The translations under genes and the position numbers were made by a program. Positions 43,234 to 53,123 of a stretch of 64,000 nucleotides of DNA are shown here, piece by piece. Position 1 is the first letter of the stretch. Each line of letters begins with the position of its first letter. Origin of the DNA: Zizania palustris (taxonomy: Eukaryota > Streptophyta > Magnoliopsida > Poales > Poaceae); assembly GCA_019279435.1 (NCBI GenBank), contig JAAALK010000289.1:85963023-86027022 (forward strand), given 5' to 3'. The notes under the pieces were generated by a model, which was not told the origin of the DNA, made no database searches, and saw only the letters and a list, made by a program, of their open reading frames with translations.

Positions 43234-43890
43234 TAGGGCACTCGGCGAAGCCTCTTTTGCACTCGGCAAAGGCTTCGCCGAGTGCCACACTCGGCGAACC
43301 CCACTCGGCACTGAACGTGTCGGCGACGTGAGGGTTCGCCGAGTGCAATTTATCGGGCACTCGGCGAAGTCTTTGCCGAGTGCAATATAGACTTCGCCGA
43401 GTGCCACGTATAGCACTCGGCGAAGTCCACGGTTGACGGCCGGGGTAGCCGTTAACGGGACTTCGCCGAGTGCCCCACGTGGCACTCGGCGAAGGGGGTG
43501 TGCCGAGTGCCACGGGGGCACTCGGCGAAGGTGGCTCGGGGGGGGGGGGGCACGTGGCGCGAGGGGGGTTCGCCGAGTGCCCCACGTGGCACTCGGCGAA
43601 GGGGGTGTGCCGAGTGCCACGGGGGCACTCGGCGAAGGTGGCTCGGGGGGGGGGCACGTGGCGCGAGGGGGGTTCGCCGAGTGCCCCACGTGGCACTCGG
43701 CGAAGGGGCCTCGGGGGAGGGGGGCACGTGGCGCGTGGGGCTTCGCCGAGTGCCCCCGTGGCACTCGGCACACCCCCTTCGCCGAGTGCCACGTGGAGGC
43801 ACTCGGCAAAGCCTCCCCAGACTGCACAGAAACGTGCCACGTGGCACGTTTCTGTGCAGTGTAGGTGGCTTTGCCGAGTGTAACACTCGG
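43218..43890. repeat. CACTA left subterminal repeat array
   Basis: Dense direct and inverted copies of TTCGCCGAGTGC / GCACTCGGCGAA (more than two dozen by eye). A larger block of about 110-140 bp with poly-G, GGGGGCACGTGGCGCG and CCCCACGTGGCACTCGG is repeated at least twice (43500-43740). Such arrays are the known binding sites of TNPA-type proteins. Long ORFs on both strands here are repeat artefacts. Confidence 0.9.
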
Positions 43891-43899
43891 CAAAATATT

Positions 43900-44207
43900 T
43901 TTAATATTTTTTTTTTCATTTATTTCTTGCATATTTCATCCAAAAAACACATTCAATCACAAAATGCATCACAAATTCACATTTATTCACAAAATTTGCC
44001 CCAAAATTCACACTGAATCACAGATATTCACAGAAATCACATGCACATCACAAAAATCACATTTACATCACAAATTTCACGGTCACATCACAATTTCACG
44101 TTCACGTCACAAATACAAGTTCAAATTGATACACAAGTTCAAGTTCGCGTTAACGGTGACAAGTTTAAGTTAATTAACAAATTCATCACGGCAACTCACA
44201 CCACGCC
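43900..44207. other. CACTA region 3' of the TNPA-like gene, CACAAA-rich
   Basis: ATCACA/TTCACA units recur (CACAAAATTCACAT-like) between the subterminal array and the TNPA-like stop codon. It would be 3' untranslated or subterminal sequence on the minus strand. Confidence 0.6.
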
Positions 44208-46333
44208 TCACAAATTATCATTACCGCTATGACCAGTGTGTGGAGATGGCTGCGTGTTTGATCCTGCTGCCGATGGATGAAACTGAAAAAAAAAAGAAAA
44301 ACAGTTAGAACACTTGTATATAACAAAACCGACAATAACAATATTAGAAACTCACATTGCCGCTCTGTGGAGTCCGTGGAGATTGTTGAGGTTGAGGAGG
44401 AAGTCCAGGCAGACCCATATGACCTGAGAAAGATCCACCCATCTGCGCAAACCACTGCTGCATCTGGGTCTGCATCTCGGCTTGCATCTGAGCTTGCATC
44501 TGAGCCTGCAGCCGAGCCTCCATCTGGGTCTGCCACTCGGTCCTTTGTGATCTTTCTTCATTTAATTGGGCCTACAAAACATTATTTCAGAGTTAATGTT
44601 CTCAAACAAACAATGTGAAGTGTTCGATGATTGATGAAAATGAACTAACCTGTAGATCAGCAATCAGACCCATAGATGTGTCTCGGCGAGGACGTATACC
44701 CGGACCGGAGGTCGAGCTCCGAGCTCTCACCTCAGATAGAGAGGGGGTACTACGGGTATCAATGGCGCCGTCGCCCATCAAATATCGCCCATGTCTCTTT
44801 CCTCCTCCAGCCCTCATGACCACCTCGCCATCGATGTCATGTGCGATTGGGTCATAATCGGCGCCATGCACTTCCCTTGCCATCTCTGAATAGTCTTGGA
44901 GGCGTTGATATGCATTCCGATTAGTGTACGACTCAGCGGGGTCATTTGGATTGTAGGTATTGCCTTCAACCGCCCTCCCTTTGTGAGCCAGAGCATATGC
45001 CATGACTTGGGAGCATTCCTGACCCGCATTGGCCGTTGACTGAAACAAGAAGATAGTTAGAGTTATATTGTGTAATTAAGCGAAAAAAAGAAACATGTAA
45101 CTACATACCCATCTCGCCCTGAACTGGTCGAGGTTCAGCGAGCCTTGATGGTGTGATGCCCCCGGCATGAGTAGGCGTCGCTGGCGGCATGCCTCGTGAC
45201 TGCTCTGCCACTCGGCAGAACACCACCTATCAACAATTTGGCCCCAACACTCAAGATGAGCGGCACACCACTGTGGAGGGACCTATTTGATGCAAGTGAA
45301 TTTGTTAATGACATAATATTAAGTATTATAAGATACACGAGAATACACTTACCATCATGTATTCCTCTCGTGTCAGAAAGGTGGTCCGGGCATCCTTTTT
45401 GTTTTTCCTCTCTCGACGGTGCTGAGCGCAGAAGTCAATAACAGCTTGAATGCGCGCCTCATAATGCATGTCGGTGACAAGCTTCTTGGCGGCTCTATTA
45501 ATAACTGCGGCAGCCTGATCCGCATACCCCTCATCACATCTATAAAAATCCTGCATATAGATGTAAAGAGAATGTTATATGTTTTCACATGTTAATAGTA
45601 TTGACACATATATTAAGAAAATAAACTTACCCAAAGCTCAGCCCTGACTCGATCGGCTAGGTGGGCAAATTGTCTCCCTTCTCGGTCAGGGGCGTCCGGC
45701 GCACTTTCATAGTGCCTCCATGAGTACGCCGGCTCCGTCCTCCCATCCAAAGATATCAAACCAGGGAACTTTTCCTTGATAAGAAGACCGAGGATACCGT
45801 TTACATGGCGTGAGCACTCACGACCTCCTCGTTCAACCATAATCCAGTTCCTATCCCGATATCATTAAAAAGTATTAGTATATATTAAAAATTAAACTAA
45901 CGAAAAGAATATATTATAGACTTTCTACAACAACTTACCTATTTCCATCTGGTCGAATAAGCGGACGATCAGCTACTGCCACTGGTCGCCTCGGGAGTGA
46001 CGAAGGACCACGCAACCACACTGCAGCCGCTTCTGTAGTCTGCTCCTCTCCCTCTGCCCCAACCTCCCCACCCTCTGCCCCCACCTCCTCCTCCTCCTCC
46101 TCCACCCTAGCCTGCTCCTCCTCCTCCTCATCCGGCACGTAATCATCGTCGCGACGGGATGCCGGTATATGGCTAGTTTCACTCGAGGGCGCGGGTGCCT
46201 TTCCTCTCACTGCTGACTTCTTCGTTCTCCTACCTCGAGGTCTAGATGAGGACCCGACCTCATCTTGAGAGGGAGTGGATCTACCACCTTTTCCTACTAC
46301 CGCACTTATTAATTTCTTTAAACCCCCCACCAT
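44208..46333 (-). CDS. TNPA/Ptta-type CACTA accessory protein, seven exons, intact (~555 aa)
   Basis: Exons (minus): 46333-45939, 45850-45631, 45550-45353, 45282-45109, 45039-44650, 44571-44356, 44282-44208. Every intron is GT...AG, every phase agrees, and there are no internal stops; TGA at 44208-44210. Exon 1 is basic then strongly acidic (EEEEEEVGAEG). The middle exons hold the Ptta/En/Spm (Transposase_24-like) region with HRRERKNKKDARTTF, WCAAHLECWGQIVDRW and GSLNLDQFRARW. Exon 6 is a Gln/Met coiled-coil-like run (LQAQMQAQMQAEMQTQMQQW). An acceptor CATAGCAG ends at 46345, 11 bp before the ATG, so a 5' intron is likely. TNPA proteins bind subterminal repeats. Domain name from memory of the family, not searched. 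Confidence 0.85.
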
Positions 46334-46437
46334 ATTTCAATCACCTGCTATGAAAAAGAGTAAATCACTTTAGATAAACCGTGAAATGTGTTCTAAACGC
46401 ATTTATTCTAAAATTAAACATAATTCTCATACAGCTG

Positions 46438-47229
46438 CTAGAAATAGTCATCGCCGTCCGGATTTGCTGGATCATATGTATCGTCATCACTATCACGTGA
46501 TATGATGTAATCGTCCAACTGTTCAGGAGGTGGAATGTTGTCATCACGTTGAGTGCTTGAGTGCAATCTCTCTAGCAGTTCTAAGTCTCTTCCATTATGA
46601 ATCTCGTCTCCTTCATCGGCATCGGCACCACTTTCGTTATCTACTTCCATCGTCTCCGTCAAGTCAATAACAAACATGCCTGGTAGCCCATCTTCTTGAA
46701 AGAACTCTCCGTCGTATGTGTTCGGGTCTATGTTATAGTCTTCGTTGTTGGGAACAGGTAGTTTACCGTGTGGCGACACCTTATACACAACATCCCAACC
46801 TTTAAGACGTGCGACGGTTTTGCACGGGTAAGACAGATAGTAAACTTGTGTTGCCTGTTGAGCCACAATATAAACATCTTCACTCGGCAAGGTGGTATCT
46901 TGACGAATTTCTATTAAGCCAAGTTCGGGAGTCTGTCTCACTACTTTGGGATTGAACCAGTGGCATTTAAATATAACGGGGTTAAGAGGTTTGCTCCCAT
47001 CAAAACTCAATTCATATATTTCTTCGAGTCGTCCATAGTAGTCAACCCCGTCTGTGCCCGGAGTAAAAACTCCGGAATTTGTGGTTCTTCGGTTAGGTCG
47101 GCTCTGTTCATGGCTTGTTGTGTGGAAACGATAGCCGTTTACGTCGTAAGCTTTGAATGTCTTAACCTTGTATGCACAACCATTCGCAACTTGCCTCAAC
47201 TCGGAACTCATTGTCGTGTCGGTTCTTCC
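46438..47229 (-). pseudogene. CACTA transposase (TNPD/TNP2), C-terminal DUF4216-like exon
   Basis: Minus-strand exon of about 790 bp. Acceptor CCTATAG at 47230-47236; reading enters in phase 0 from the upstream exon. Contains GYRFHTTSHEQSRPNRRTTN, YYGRLEEIYELSFDG, FKCHWFNP and YPCKTVARLKGWDVVYKV, the DUF4216 order known at the C-terminus of plant CACTA transposases. Acidic tail, stop at 46438. Open throughout, but belongs to a truncated gene. Confidence 0.85.
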
Positions 47230-47320
47230 CTATAGGTTTAAACGCGATGAACATGTATATTAGTCGCATATAAGATATAATTGAAAGGTATAACTAACTA
47301 AAAGTTAATTTGAGAAATAC

Positions 47321-48166
47321 CTTAGTTTTGAACCAAGAAATGAAATCGGGATTGCCATTTCCCACACCATACTTAAGAAGGGCAGTGGATTCCTCAATGT
47401 TAGCCTCCCTCGAACCACGCCAAAATCGTCGATGAAATTCCTCAATGTACGGTTCCACTTCGGAAAGGTTTGTCAGGACATACAACATAATCAAACGCCA
47501 CTCTTCATGCTGTAAGGTCTTGTTAGCAGCACCACTTGCACTTCCTAGTTGGCCTCTGAAGATGCTGAGATTTGATTCTTCTTCTGGAAGATTGTAACGG
47601 GCAGGTGGATTATGCACGCTTGGAAGATTGTCCGCATAATATCTAGTTGTGAAGTTTGACACCTCCTCCAAAACATATGCCTCAGCTATGGATGCTTCAA
47701 TTTTGCATTTGTTCTTACATTTATTCCGAAGAATCTTTTGGAATCTCTCAATTGAATAGCACCAACGGCTTTGAACCGGACCTCCCATCCGGGCCTCATA
47801 CGGAAGGTGCAATATCATATGTTGCATCGGATTGAAAAAACCGGGCGGGAAGATCTTTTCTAGCTTACATAATAACACGGGCGCTAGTGTCTCCATGTCT
47901 GCTACCACGGTGTGAGACAACTGTTTAGCACAAAGTTGACGGAAAAAATTGCTCAATTCAGCTAGAACTCGCCAGACATCCTCGGGGACATAGCCACGAA
48001 TCATGACCGGGAGCAACCGCTCAATCCATATGTGATAGTCATGACTTTTGAGTCCGTTTATTCGCAGAGTAGCTAGATTAACTCCCCTCTTCAGATTAGC
48101 TGCATAGCCATCAGGAAACATTAATGTTTGAAACCACTCAAGTACTTCCCTCCTTTGTCCCCTTGA
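47321..48166 (-). pseudogene. CACTA transposase (TNPD/TNP2), DUF4218-like exon, 5' truncated
   Basis: QRREVLEWFQTLMFPDG, LKSHDYHIWIERLLPVMIRG, NFFRQLCAKQL, IFPPGFFNPMQHMILHLP and KIEASIAEAYVLEEVSNF follow the DUF4218 order. Donor AAG/GTATTT at 47320. Upstream, the usual Transposase_21 catalytic exons are absent: just beyond 48166 the sequence is a TTGCCGAGT subterminal-type motif followed by AT-rich DNA. So the catalytic half was deleted. Confidence 0.87.
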
Positions 48167-48181
48167 AACCACTCGGCAAAT

Positions 48182-49010
48182 AATTTTTATACTGTTTTTT
48201 AAAAAAAAAACTAAAATAGAATAAAGACAGTAAAAAATCCCATCATTTGTAATTATATAATATACACTAATATTTCATCCTAGAAAATTTCTAGGTTCAA
48301 ATAATCAAATATAAGGCACATAGAGTTTAAATTTGGGATCTTTTACTTAAAATCTTATAAACAACATTTTTAACCAAAAATATCAAAGTAACTCTAAAAA
48401 ATGCCAATTTTTGACATGGTATAAGATAAATTGAGTTTTAGTAGTACAAAAAGTTTTAAGTTCAAACAAATATTTGAATATCGATTTGCTTCTAAACCTA
48501 ACTCATTTCATCCCTAAACTTTTAAACCTTCTCGAAGGTTGTCCAATTTCTAAAGGTCATACTTGAAAACTTTGTCGAAACATTATGAATTTTTTACCAT
48601 ATCATATATGTATGATATAATGACACCATGTCAAGTGTCATATTTAGTAGGCATCAATTACATTTTCTATAATTAAAAAACCATTAACCTGCATATTGCC
48701 GGTCGAGTGTCGTAAATTAGATTTTAAATATTTAGTTATATTTAGTTGTAAAAGATTACAAATGTAATCATGAACACAAATATGATTTTTCCATATTTTT
48801 TGAGTCATTATTTCATGTACATTTAGTTGAAATTTGACCCACTTGGAAGTAAATCCTAGAAATACAAATATTTTATTAAAAATACCAAACCCACTCATAA
48901 AAAAATGAAAATTTATCAAGGATTAAAAGATGTTGAATTATGACTGTAAAAAAAAATTCAGGTTCAAAACATTTTTGAAATGTGATATGGACTCAAAATG
49001 GGTTTTCACA
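48182..49010. other. CACTA right subterminal AT-rich region
   Basis: No coding match. Contains one diverged copy of the 500-bp unit tandemly repeated at 40540-41700. Ends at the right GCCGAGTG cluster. Confidence 0.65.
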
Positions 49011-49029
49011 TGAAATATGGACTTCAAAA

Positions 49030-49348
49030 CATCTTTGCCGAGTGTTTTTCTTGTGGCACTCGGCAAAGGCTAGGGTTTGCCGAGTGTCCGTTAGTGGCAC
49101 TCGGCAAACCCAAAATTTTAACCCTGCCGCCATAACGTCGTCAGAAAAAAAATGGGCGGGACGATTTTCAGGTGCTTTGCCGAGTGCCTATGGTGTGGCA
49201 CTCGGCAAAGCCTAGTGTTTGCCGAGTGCCACAGTGTTTGCCGAGTGTGTTTCACAGGGCACTCGGCAAACACCTTTGTGCCGAGTGCCCGATGAAATGC
49301 ACTCGGCAAACACCGTGGCACTCGGCAAATATCTGTTTTCCGGTAGTG
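49030..49348. repeat. CACTA right subterminal repeats and terminal inverted repeat
   Basis: About a dozen TTTGCCGAGTG / CACTCGGCAAA units in both directions, then the terminal CCGGTAGTG. The array is sparser and shorter than the left one. Confidence 0.9.
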
Positions 49349-49351
49349 TAC
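49349..49351 (+). repeat. CACTA target-site duplication TAC (right)
   Basis: Pairs with 43199-43201. Confidence 0.85.
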
Positions 49352-49400
49352 CTTAGTCATTGTAGACCAATTGGCCTAGATCGATGGATGGTCTACCAAT

Positions 49401-49405
49401 CTAGG
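49401..49405 (+). repeat. Target-site duplication CTAGG (left)
   Basis: Exact match to 50927-50931, flanking the small LTR element. Confidence 0.88.
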
Positions 49406-49810
49406 TATCACCGGTCACGGGGGAAGACAAGATTGGACGCACTCCCGAACGTAAATTATATTGAAAGGAAGGAACAGACCGAGGCCCTTAACCTCGGTGA
49501 TGCGGCGGCACCGTGGCGGCGCAGCTGCTAGCCAAGCCAAGCCCTCAGCCGAACAAGTGGCTACAAACCTAACTCAAAACTCACCCCCTAAACACATCCC
49601 TGCCCTCTATTTATATAGTGCACAGAAGCTAACTACCCCCTCTTATCTCTAACAAATAGCTAACAGCTTGTAGATAAAGATAAACTAACAAAGAGATAGA
49701 GATAAACTAATCCTAACAACTAAAATAGAATTATAACTAATCTGCTACAGTACCGCGGTACTGTTCACGGGCTGGAGGGCGTGGGCCTGGCTCACTTCCT
49801 ACCCGTGACA
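49406..49810 (-). repeat. 3' LTR of the small element
   Basis: Starts TATCACCGGTC (G to A in the terminal TG), ends CCCGTGACA. Reverse TATA-like CTATTTATATAG near 49607. Confidence 0.88.
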
Positions 49811-50011
49811 CTTCACCCCCGTAAAAACGCAGCTCGTCCTCGAGCTGCTGAGTTGTCGTCCCCACTATCGCCCACCACTGCGATGACGATGGCGCAAAAG
49901 AGATGCAGACGACGGCGGAGGCCACGGCAGTCGGCAGCACCTCTCCATGCGGGGAAGCAGCAGCCCACATAGCGACCAGCGGTGGTGCCACGCCGTGCAG
50001 GGCAGCGGCGA

Positions 50012-50488
50012 CTAATAGTGGTGTCGCGTCGTGTAGGGGTCTGTCGGATCTCGAATCTTGGCGGCGTAGCACCCCGACGGCCGCTTCCGCGCGTCGAGGT
50101 GCCGGATCTCCGGCGTTGGCTTTAGTTTCTTTAACTCCGACATCGTGGGGTGCGTCTCGGAGGCGAAGGTGGAGGTGGCCCACAGCAGAGGGAGCTCGGC
50201 TAGGGCTTGACCAGTGGCGGCGTTTCCCTTCCCTCCTCCCCCTTGTAGATCCATGGGAACTGCCTCTGCTACAAGGGCAGGCCGCGCCTCAAGCCCGCCT
50301 ACGAGTTGCTTCGCGTCACCTTTCACCTCGAGGACCTTCTCCTCTAGCACGGTGACCCTCTCCTCTAAGGATTGGATTGGTCGCAGTGGTCGCAACATCT
50401 CTTCGATGGCATCTAGGCGTTGCATAATAACCTTTAGCCTGTCATCGACGATGCTCCCTGAACCAGTGCCAGATTGGGAATTCATTGC
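50012..50488 (-). CDS. Coiled-coil ORF of the small LTR element (~158 codons)
   Basis: From a Met just inside the primer site: NSQSGTGSGSIVDDR, then a heptad-rich helix (VIMQRLDAIEEML, LEERVTVLEEKVLEVKGD), then a Gly-rich and basic tail. The leading coiled coil resembles the N-terminus of plant gag proteins, but no capsid or knuckle follows. The frame is open upstream into the LTR; the Met inside the internal region is the more credible start. Function not established. Confidence 0.6.
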   Translation of the reverse strand, partial: AMNSQSGTGSGSIVDDRLKVIMQRLDAIEEMLRPLRPIQSLEERVTVLEEKVLEVKGDAKQLVGGLEARPALVAEAVPMDLQGGGGKGNAATGQALAELPLLWATSTFASETHPTMSELKKLKPTPEIRHLDARKRPSGCYAAKIRDPTDPYTTRHHY

Positions 50489-50501
50489 AGTAGAAGAACC
50501 C

Positions 50502-50517
50502 GAGAGTTCTGATACCA
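50502..50517 (-). other. Primer-binding site of the small LTR element
   Basis: Minus-strand TGGTATCAGAACTCTC, three bases from the LTR. The first ten bases match the initiator-Met primer type; the G to A at position 11 weakens it. Confidence 0.8.
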
Positions 50518-50520
50518 AGT

Positions 50521-50926
50521 TGTCACCGGTCATAGGGGAAGACAAGATTGAACGCACTCCCGAACATAAATTATATTGAAAGGAAGGAAGAGACCGAGGT
50601 CCCTAACCTCGGTGATGCGGCGGCGTTGTGGCGACGTAGCTACTAGCCGAGCTAAGCCCTCAGCCGAACAAGTGGCTACAAACCTAACTCAAAACTCACC
50701 CCCTAAACACATCCCTGCCCTCTGTTTATACAGAGCACAGAGGCTAACTAACCCTCTCTTATCTCTAACAAATAGCTAATAGCTTGTAGATAAAGATAAA
50801 CTAACAAAGAGATAGTGATAAACTAATTCAAACAGCTAAAACAGAATTATAACTAATCTGCTACAGTACCACGGTACTATTCATGGGTTGGAGGGCCTAG
50901 GTCTAGCCCACTTTCTACCCGTGACA
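50521..50926 (-). repeat. 5' LTR of the small element
   Basis: Starts TGTCACCGGTC, ends CCCGTGACA, terminal inverted TGTCAC/GTGACA. Confidence 0.9.
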
Positions 50927-50931
50927 CTAGG

Positions 50932-51237
50932 ACAAAATGGCCTATATCGGCATATTATAACCCGATATAAAGCTATTTTTATAAATTCTAAAATAGTATA
51001 CCAGATTAAAAATTTCAATAAAAATGTAGTGTTAAAAAAATCGCCGGCTACACGCCTATGACTGCAACCCGGCACGAGCCGATCAGATGGGCCTATACAG
51101 TTGCCTAGAGAGATAGCAATAGCCCAATATGTTTATATCTAACGTCTACGGCTCATCCATACTCACACCATAAATAATTCTTATCCGTTAAAAAACTAAT
51201 ACATATGTGTGAGCATAACTCTGGATATATATATATA
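50932..51237. other. Intergenic DNA between the LTR element and the Helitron
   Basis: About 300 bp, AT-rich, with a TATATATATATA run at its end. No gene or repeat recognised. Confidence 0.5.
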
Positions 51238-51602
51238 GTAGTTAGATGCCCGTGTTTTACAACAGAATCTTATTCTTAATCATAAATATTTATTTAAAAT
51301 ATGATATTTATTCAATCATGTTTATTAATTTTACAATAAAAAATAATCATTATTCTTATCCGAAATAAATCATAAATAGAGATTCAATTATCATCAACAA
51401 AAATATAGAAGAGTAATTCCCATTTCCTACAATGTTCATAGGACACGGTAAAATTTAGTGTTTGCTCTCAACATCAAATTTTCTTGTACGCTATTCTTCC
51501 TGTCCATGTCAAAAATTAGAGAGATTGTCGAGTTTCCCGACTGAAACTTCTGATCATATCCATAAACTGCCAAACTACATGTAGCCTAAGCTCGATACAT
51601 AC

Positions 51603-51703
51603 CTCTAGGCAAGAGAGAATGGGTGCTAGAACCTCAGCCAAGTCCTTCAAGTTTCTTTCCGGCAATATTACTTTCTTGATACCATATCTATGTGCGGCAA
51701 GTA
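51603..51703 (-). pseudogene. Captured exon of a peroxisomal Lon2-type protease
   Basis: 101-bp exon with acceptor AG before it and donor GAG/GTATGT after it. Encodes LAAHRYGIKKVILPERNLKD, the strongly conserved stretch near the C-terminus of plant Lon proteases (Lon2 type), shortly before the end of the proteolytic domain. Neighbouring Lon exons are not seen. Recognised from memory of the family. Confidence 0.8.
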
Positions 51704-51815
51704 CTTGAATTCCAAAAAAACTTTTCAAGTTAAATAGAGTAGAATAGCAGAGCATAGAAAATGATTAAGCTTCCATCTTTTTAAAGTGAAACAAACATTA
51801 TATCAGGAGCCTAAC

Positions 51816-51945
51816 CTTCACATGGCCTACGGTCGTACGGAGAAAATAGGAAGACGAAACTTTTATCTTGCCGGGAGACAGGAGCTTCCGGTAGCTCCTC
51901 CTTGGTGTCTCAATCACTGCATCCCATTTACTGACTTGCAGCCAC
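51816..51945 (-). pseudogene. Captured exon of unknown origin
   Basis: 130-bp open stretch with a T-rich tract and TTTAG acceptor before it and a GTTAGG donor after it. Encodes RWLQVSKWDAVIETPRRSYR and continues open. I do not recognise the source gene. Same orientation as the other fragments. Confidence 0.5.
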
Positions 51946-52003
51946 CTAAACCAAGAAATAAATAAACTGAAAATGAAACTATTTCAGTGACATAGTGGCA
52001 TAC

Positions 52004-52148
52004 CAGTGCTAGCGCTATTGAATGGTTCTTGTTGGACTGCATCTCTATGGTAAACAATCTTGTCGTTGTTCACTGGAATAAGCGAGCAAATTGCGGGAAC
52101 CCTCTTTGTGCAGTACGTAGCAACTGAAGTGGAGGAGCCAAGGATGAT
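52004..52148 (-). pseudogene. Captured exon, universal-stress-protein domain of a protein kinase (third piece)
   Basis: Acceptor CATTAG, donor CTG/GTATGC. Encodes LGSSTSVATYCTKRVPAIC and VNNDKIVYHRDA, matching the end of the USP domain (SSTSVAKYCAKKL...VNNGKIVY-like) found N-terminal to kinase domains in plant USP-kinases. Downstream kinase exons are absent. Confidence 0.75.
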
Positions 52149-52245
52149 CTAATGTTTGGGAGCAAACAAAAGTTCATAAAACAAATTACTTTGGACTAAC
52201 ACAACAACGTAGAGTAAAAGAGTAGAGACGTGTCAACTTAAGTAC

Positions 52246-52370
52246 CTAAAAGATATAGAGAATTCTTCGCAGCACTCAGGATCAGATGTGCAGCGTCATG
52301 AGAAGCTGTTTTTTCACCAGAGTTTTCCTAATAGATGATTTCCCGCAGACCTTGAGCTCCAAATTGATCT
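52246..52370 (-). pseudogene. Captured exon, universal-stress-protein domain (second piece)
   Basis: 125-bp exon bounded by ATTAG and TTAG/GTACTT. Encodes NLELKVCGKSSIRKTLVKK, then after a small shift AASHDAAHLILSAAKNS. Colinear between the first and third pieces, so introns were captured with it. Confidence 0.75.
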
Positions 52371-52847
52371 AATAAATGCAAAGAGGAAGAGCAGAGTGAT
52401 GAGAAATTTTGAGCCAACTCTCAGCTATTAGGAATCTTTATTTACAAAAAACCAAAATTCAACCAATTATGTCGTGCTCAAAGCCTCAAAATGAGAAGGA
52501 AAAAGGAGTGTTCAATAAAAAAATGAAAGACATGTACCATCAAAAAGCCAAACCAAGCACAAATAATGCAAGGAGCAGAAATTATGAACTAAAATTTGGA
52601 GCCGTTTGCAGGGAAAGTTCACGGCTTTGCACCACTGCCACCATTAAGTAGAAACCGATAAGTGACTGATGCAGAAAAACAAGCATGGCACCTTCGGTTT
52701 TGCTGTGAGCTTAGGATGGATCTACTTGAGGTTGTAGACTCCGTTGTACATGGCGAGCACCGGTACCGACGAATCTGCCATGTTGCTCCTCTCCTCCAAT
52801 CCCATCACTCCTCTTGAAAAAGAAGTGAACCCCCTCCCCCAAATGGT

Positions 52848-53123
52848 TCATTTGGCAGCAGAACCCATGAACAAGCGGAGTAATCGAGCCAAAATGGCTA
52901 GATTAAAAGTGAGACTACTAAAAGAGGAGAAGCGTAGGGAGAGCAGGATTGTAGGGGCAGGGACCGCACCATCGACAGTGACATGGAGAGCAACGATGCA
53001 GTCACCGGCACTGCCAACCTTAATGAGTGCCCATGTGAGTAGCTCCCGGCTGGCGGCGTCCCTCTTGATCCCCACCAGCAATGTCCTCCCCTGCGGTGGT
53101 GTCCACAGCAGAGAGGCACCCAC
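52848..53123 (-). pseudogene. Captured first exon of a USP-domain protein kinase
   Basis: Encodes GRTLLVGIKRDAASRELL and TWALIKVGSAGDCIVALHV, the conserved opening of the USP domain in plant USP-kinases. No kinase catalytic motif anywhere in the element. The gene order (first, second, third piece) is preserved on the minus strand. Confidence 0.82.

Larger units (their letters stand above)
43202..49348 (-). mobile_element. CACTA (En/Spm) DNA transposon, 6147 bp
   Basis: Termini CACTACGGGACTGGTC and, reversed, CACTACCGGAAAACAG, both reaching ATATTTGCCGAGTGCC. TAC duplication on both sides. Subterminal regions are packed with direct and inverted GCCGAGTGCC. Genes read right to left: a 5'-truncated transposase (48166-46438) and then an intact TNPA/Ptta-like gene (46333-44208). 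Loss of the catalytic half of the transposase makes it non-autonomous. Confidence 0.93.
49406..50926 (-). mobile_element. Small non-autonomous LTR retrotransposon (1.52 kb, minus strand)
   Basis: Two LTRs of 405-406 bp, internal region of 710 bp, 5-bp duplication CTAGG. Orientation from the primer site on the right (TGGTATCAGAACTC on minus) and a G-rich tract ACGGGGGTGAAG beside the left LTR. It encodes only a coiled-coil protein and no enzymes, so it depends on another element. By eye the LTRs differ at roughly a tenth of positions in the first 140 bp. Confidence 0.9.

Noticed and set aside
43500..43740. Evenly spaced repeats that might suggest a CRISPR array.
   Set aside because: Units are direct and inverted CACTA subterminal motifs in a plant genome; there are no unique spacers of constant length.
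43139..44016. Several overlapping ORFs of 130-240 codons on both strands rich in Ala, Arg, Pro and Gly.
   Set aside because: They run through the GC-rich CACTA subterminal repeat array; the repeat lacks stops in several frames. Not genes.
50214..50579. Plus-strand ORFs across the small LTR element interior.
   Set aside because: Antisense to the coiled-coil frame, which is supported by primer-site orientation.
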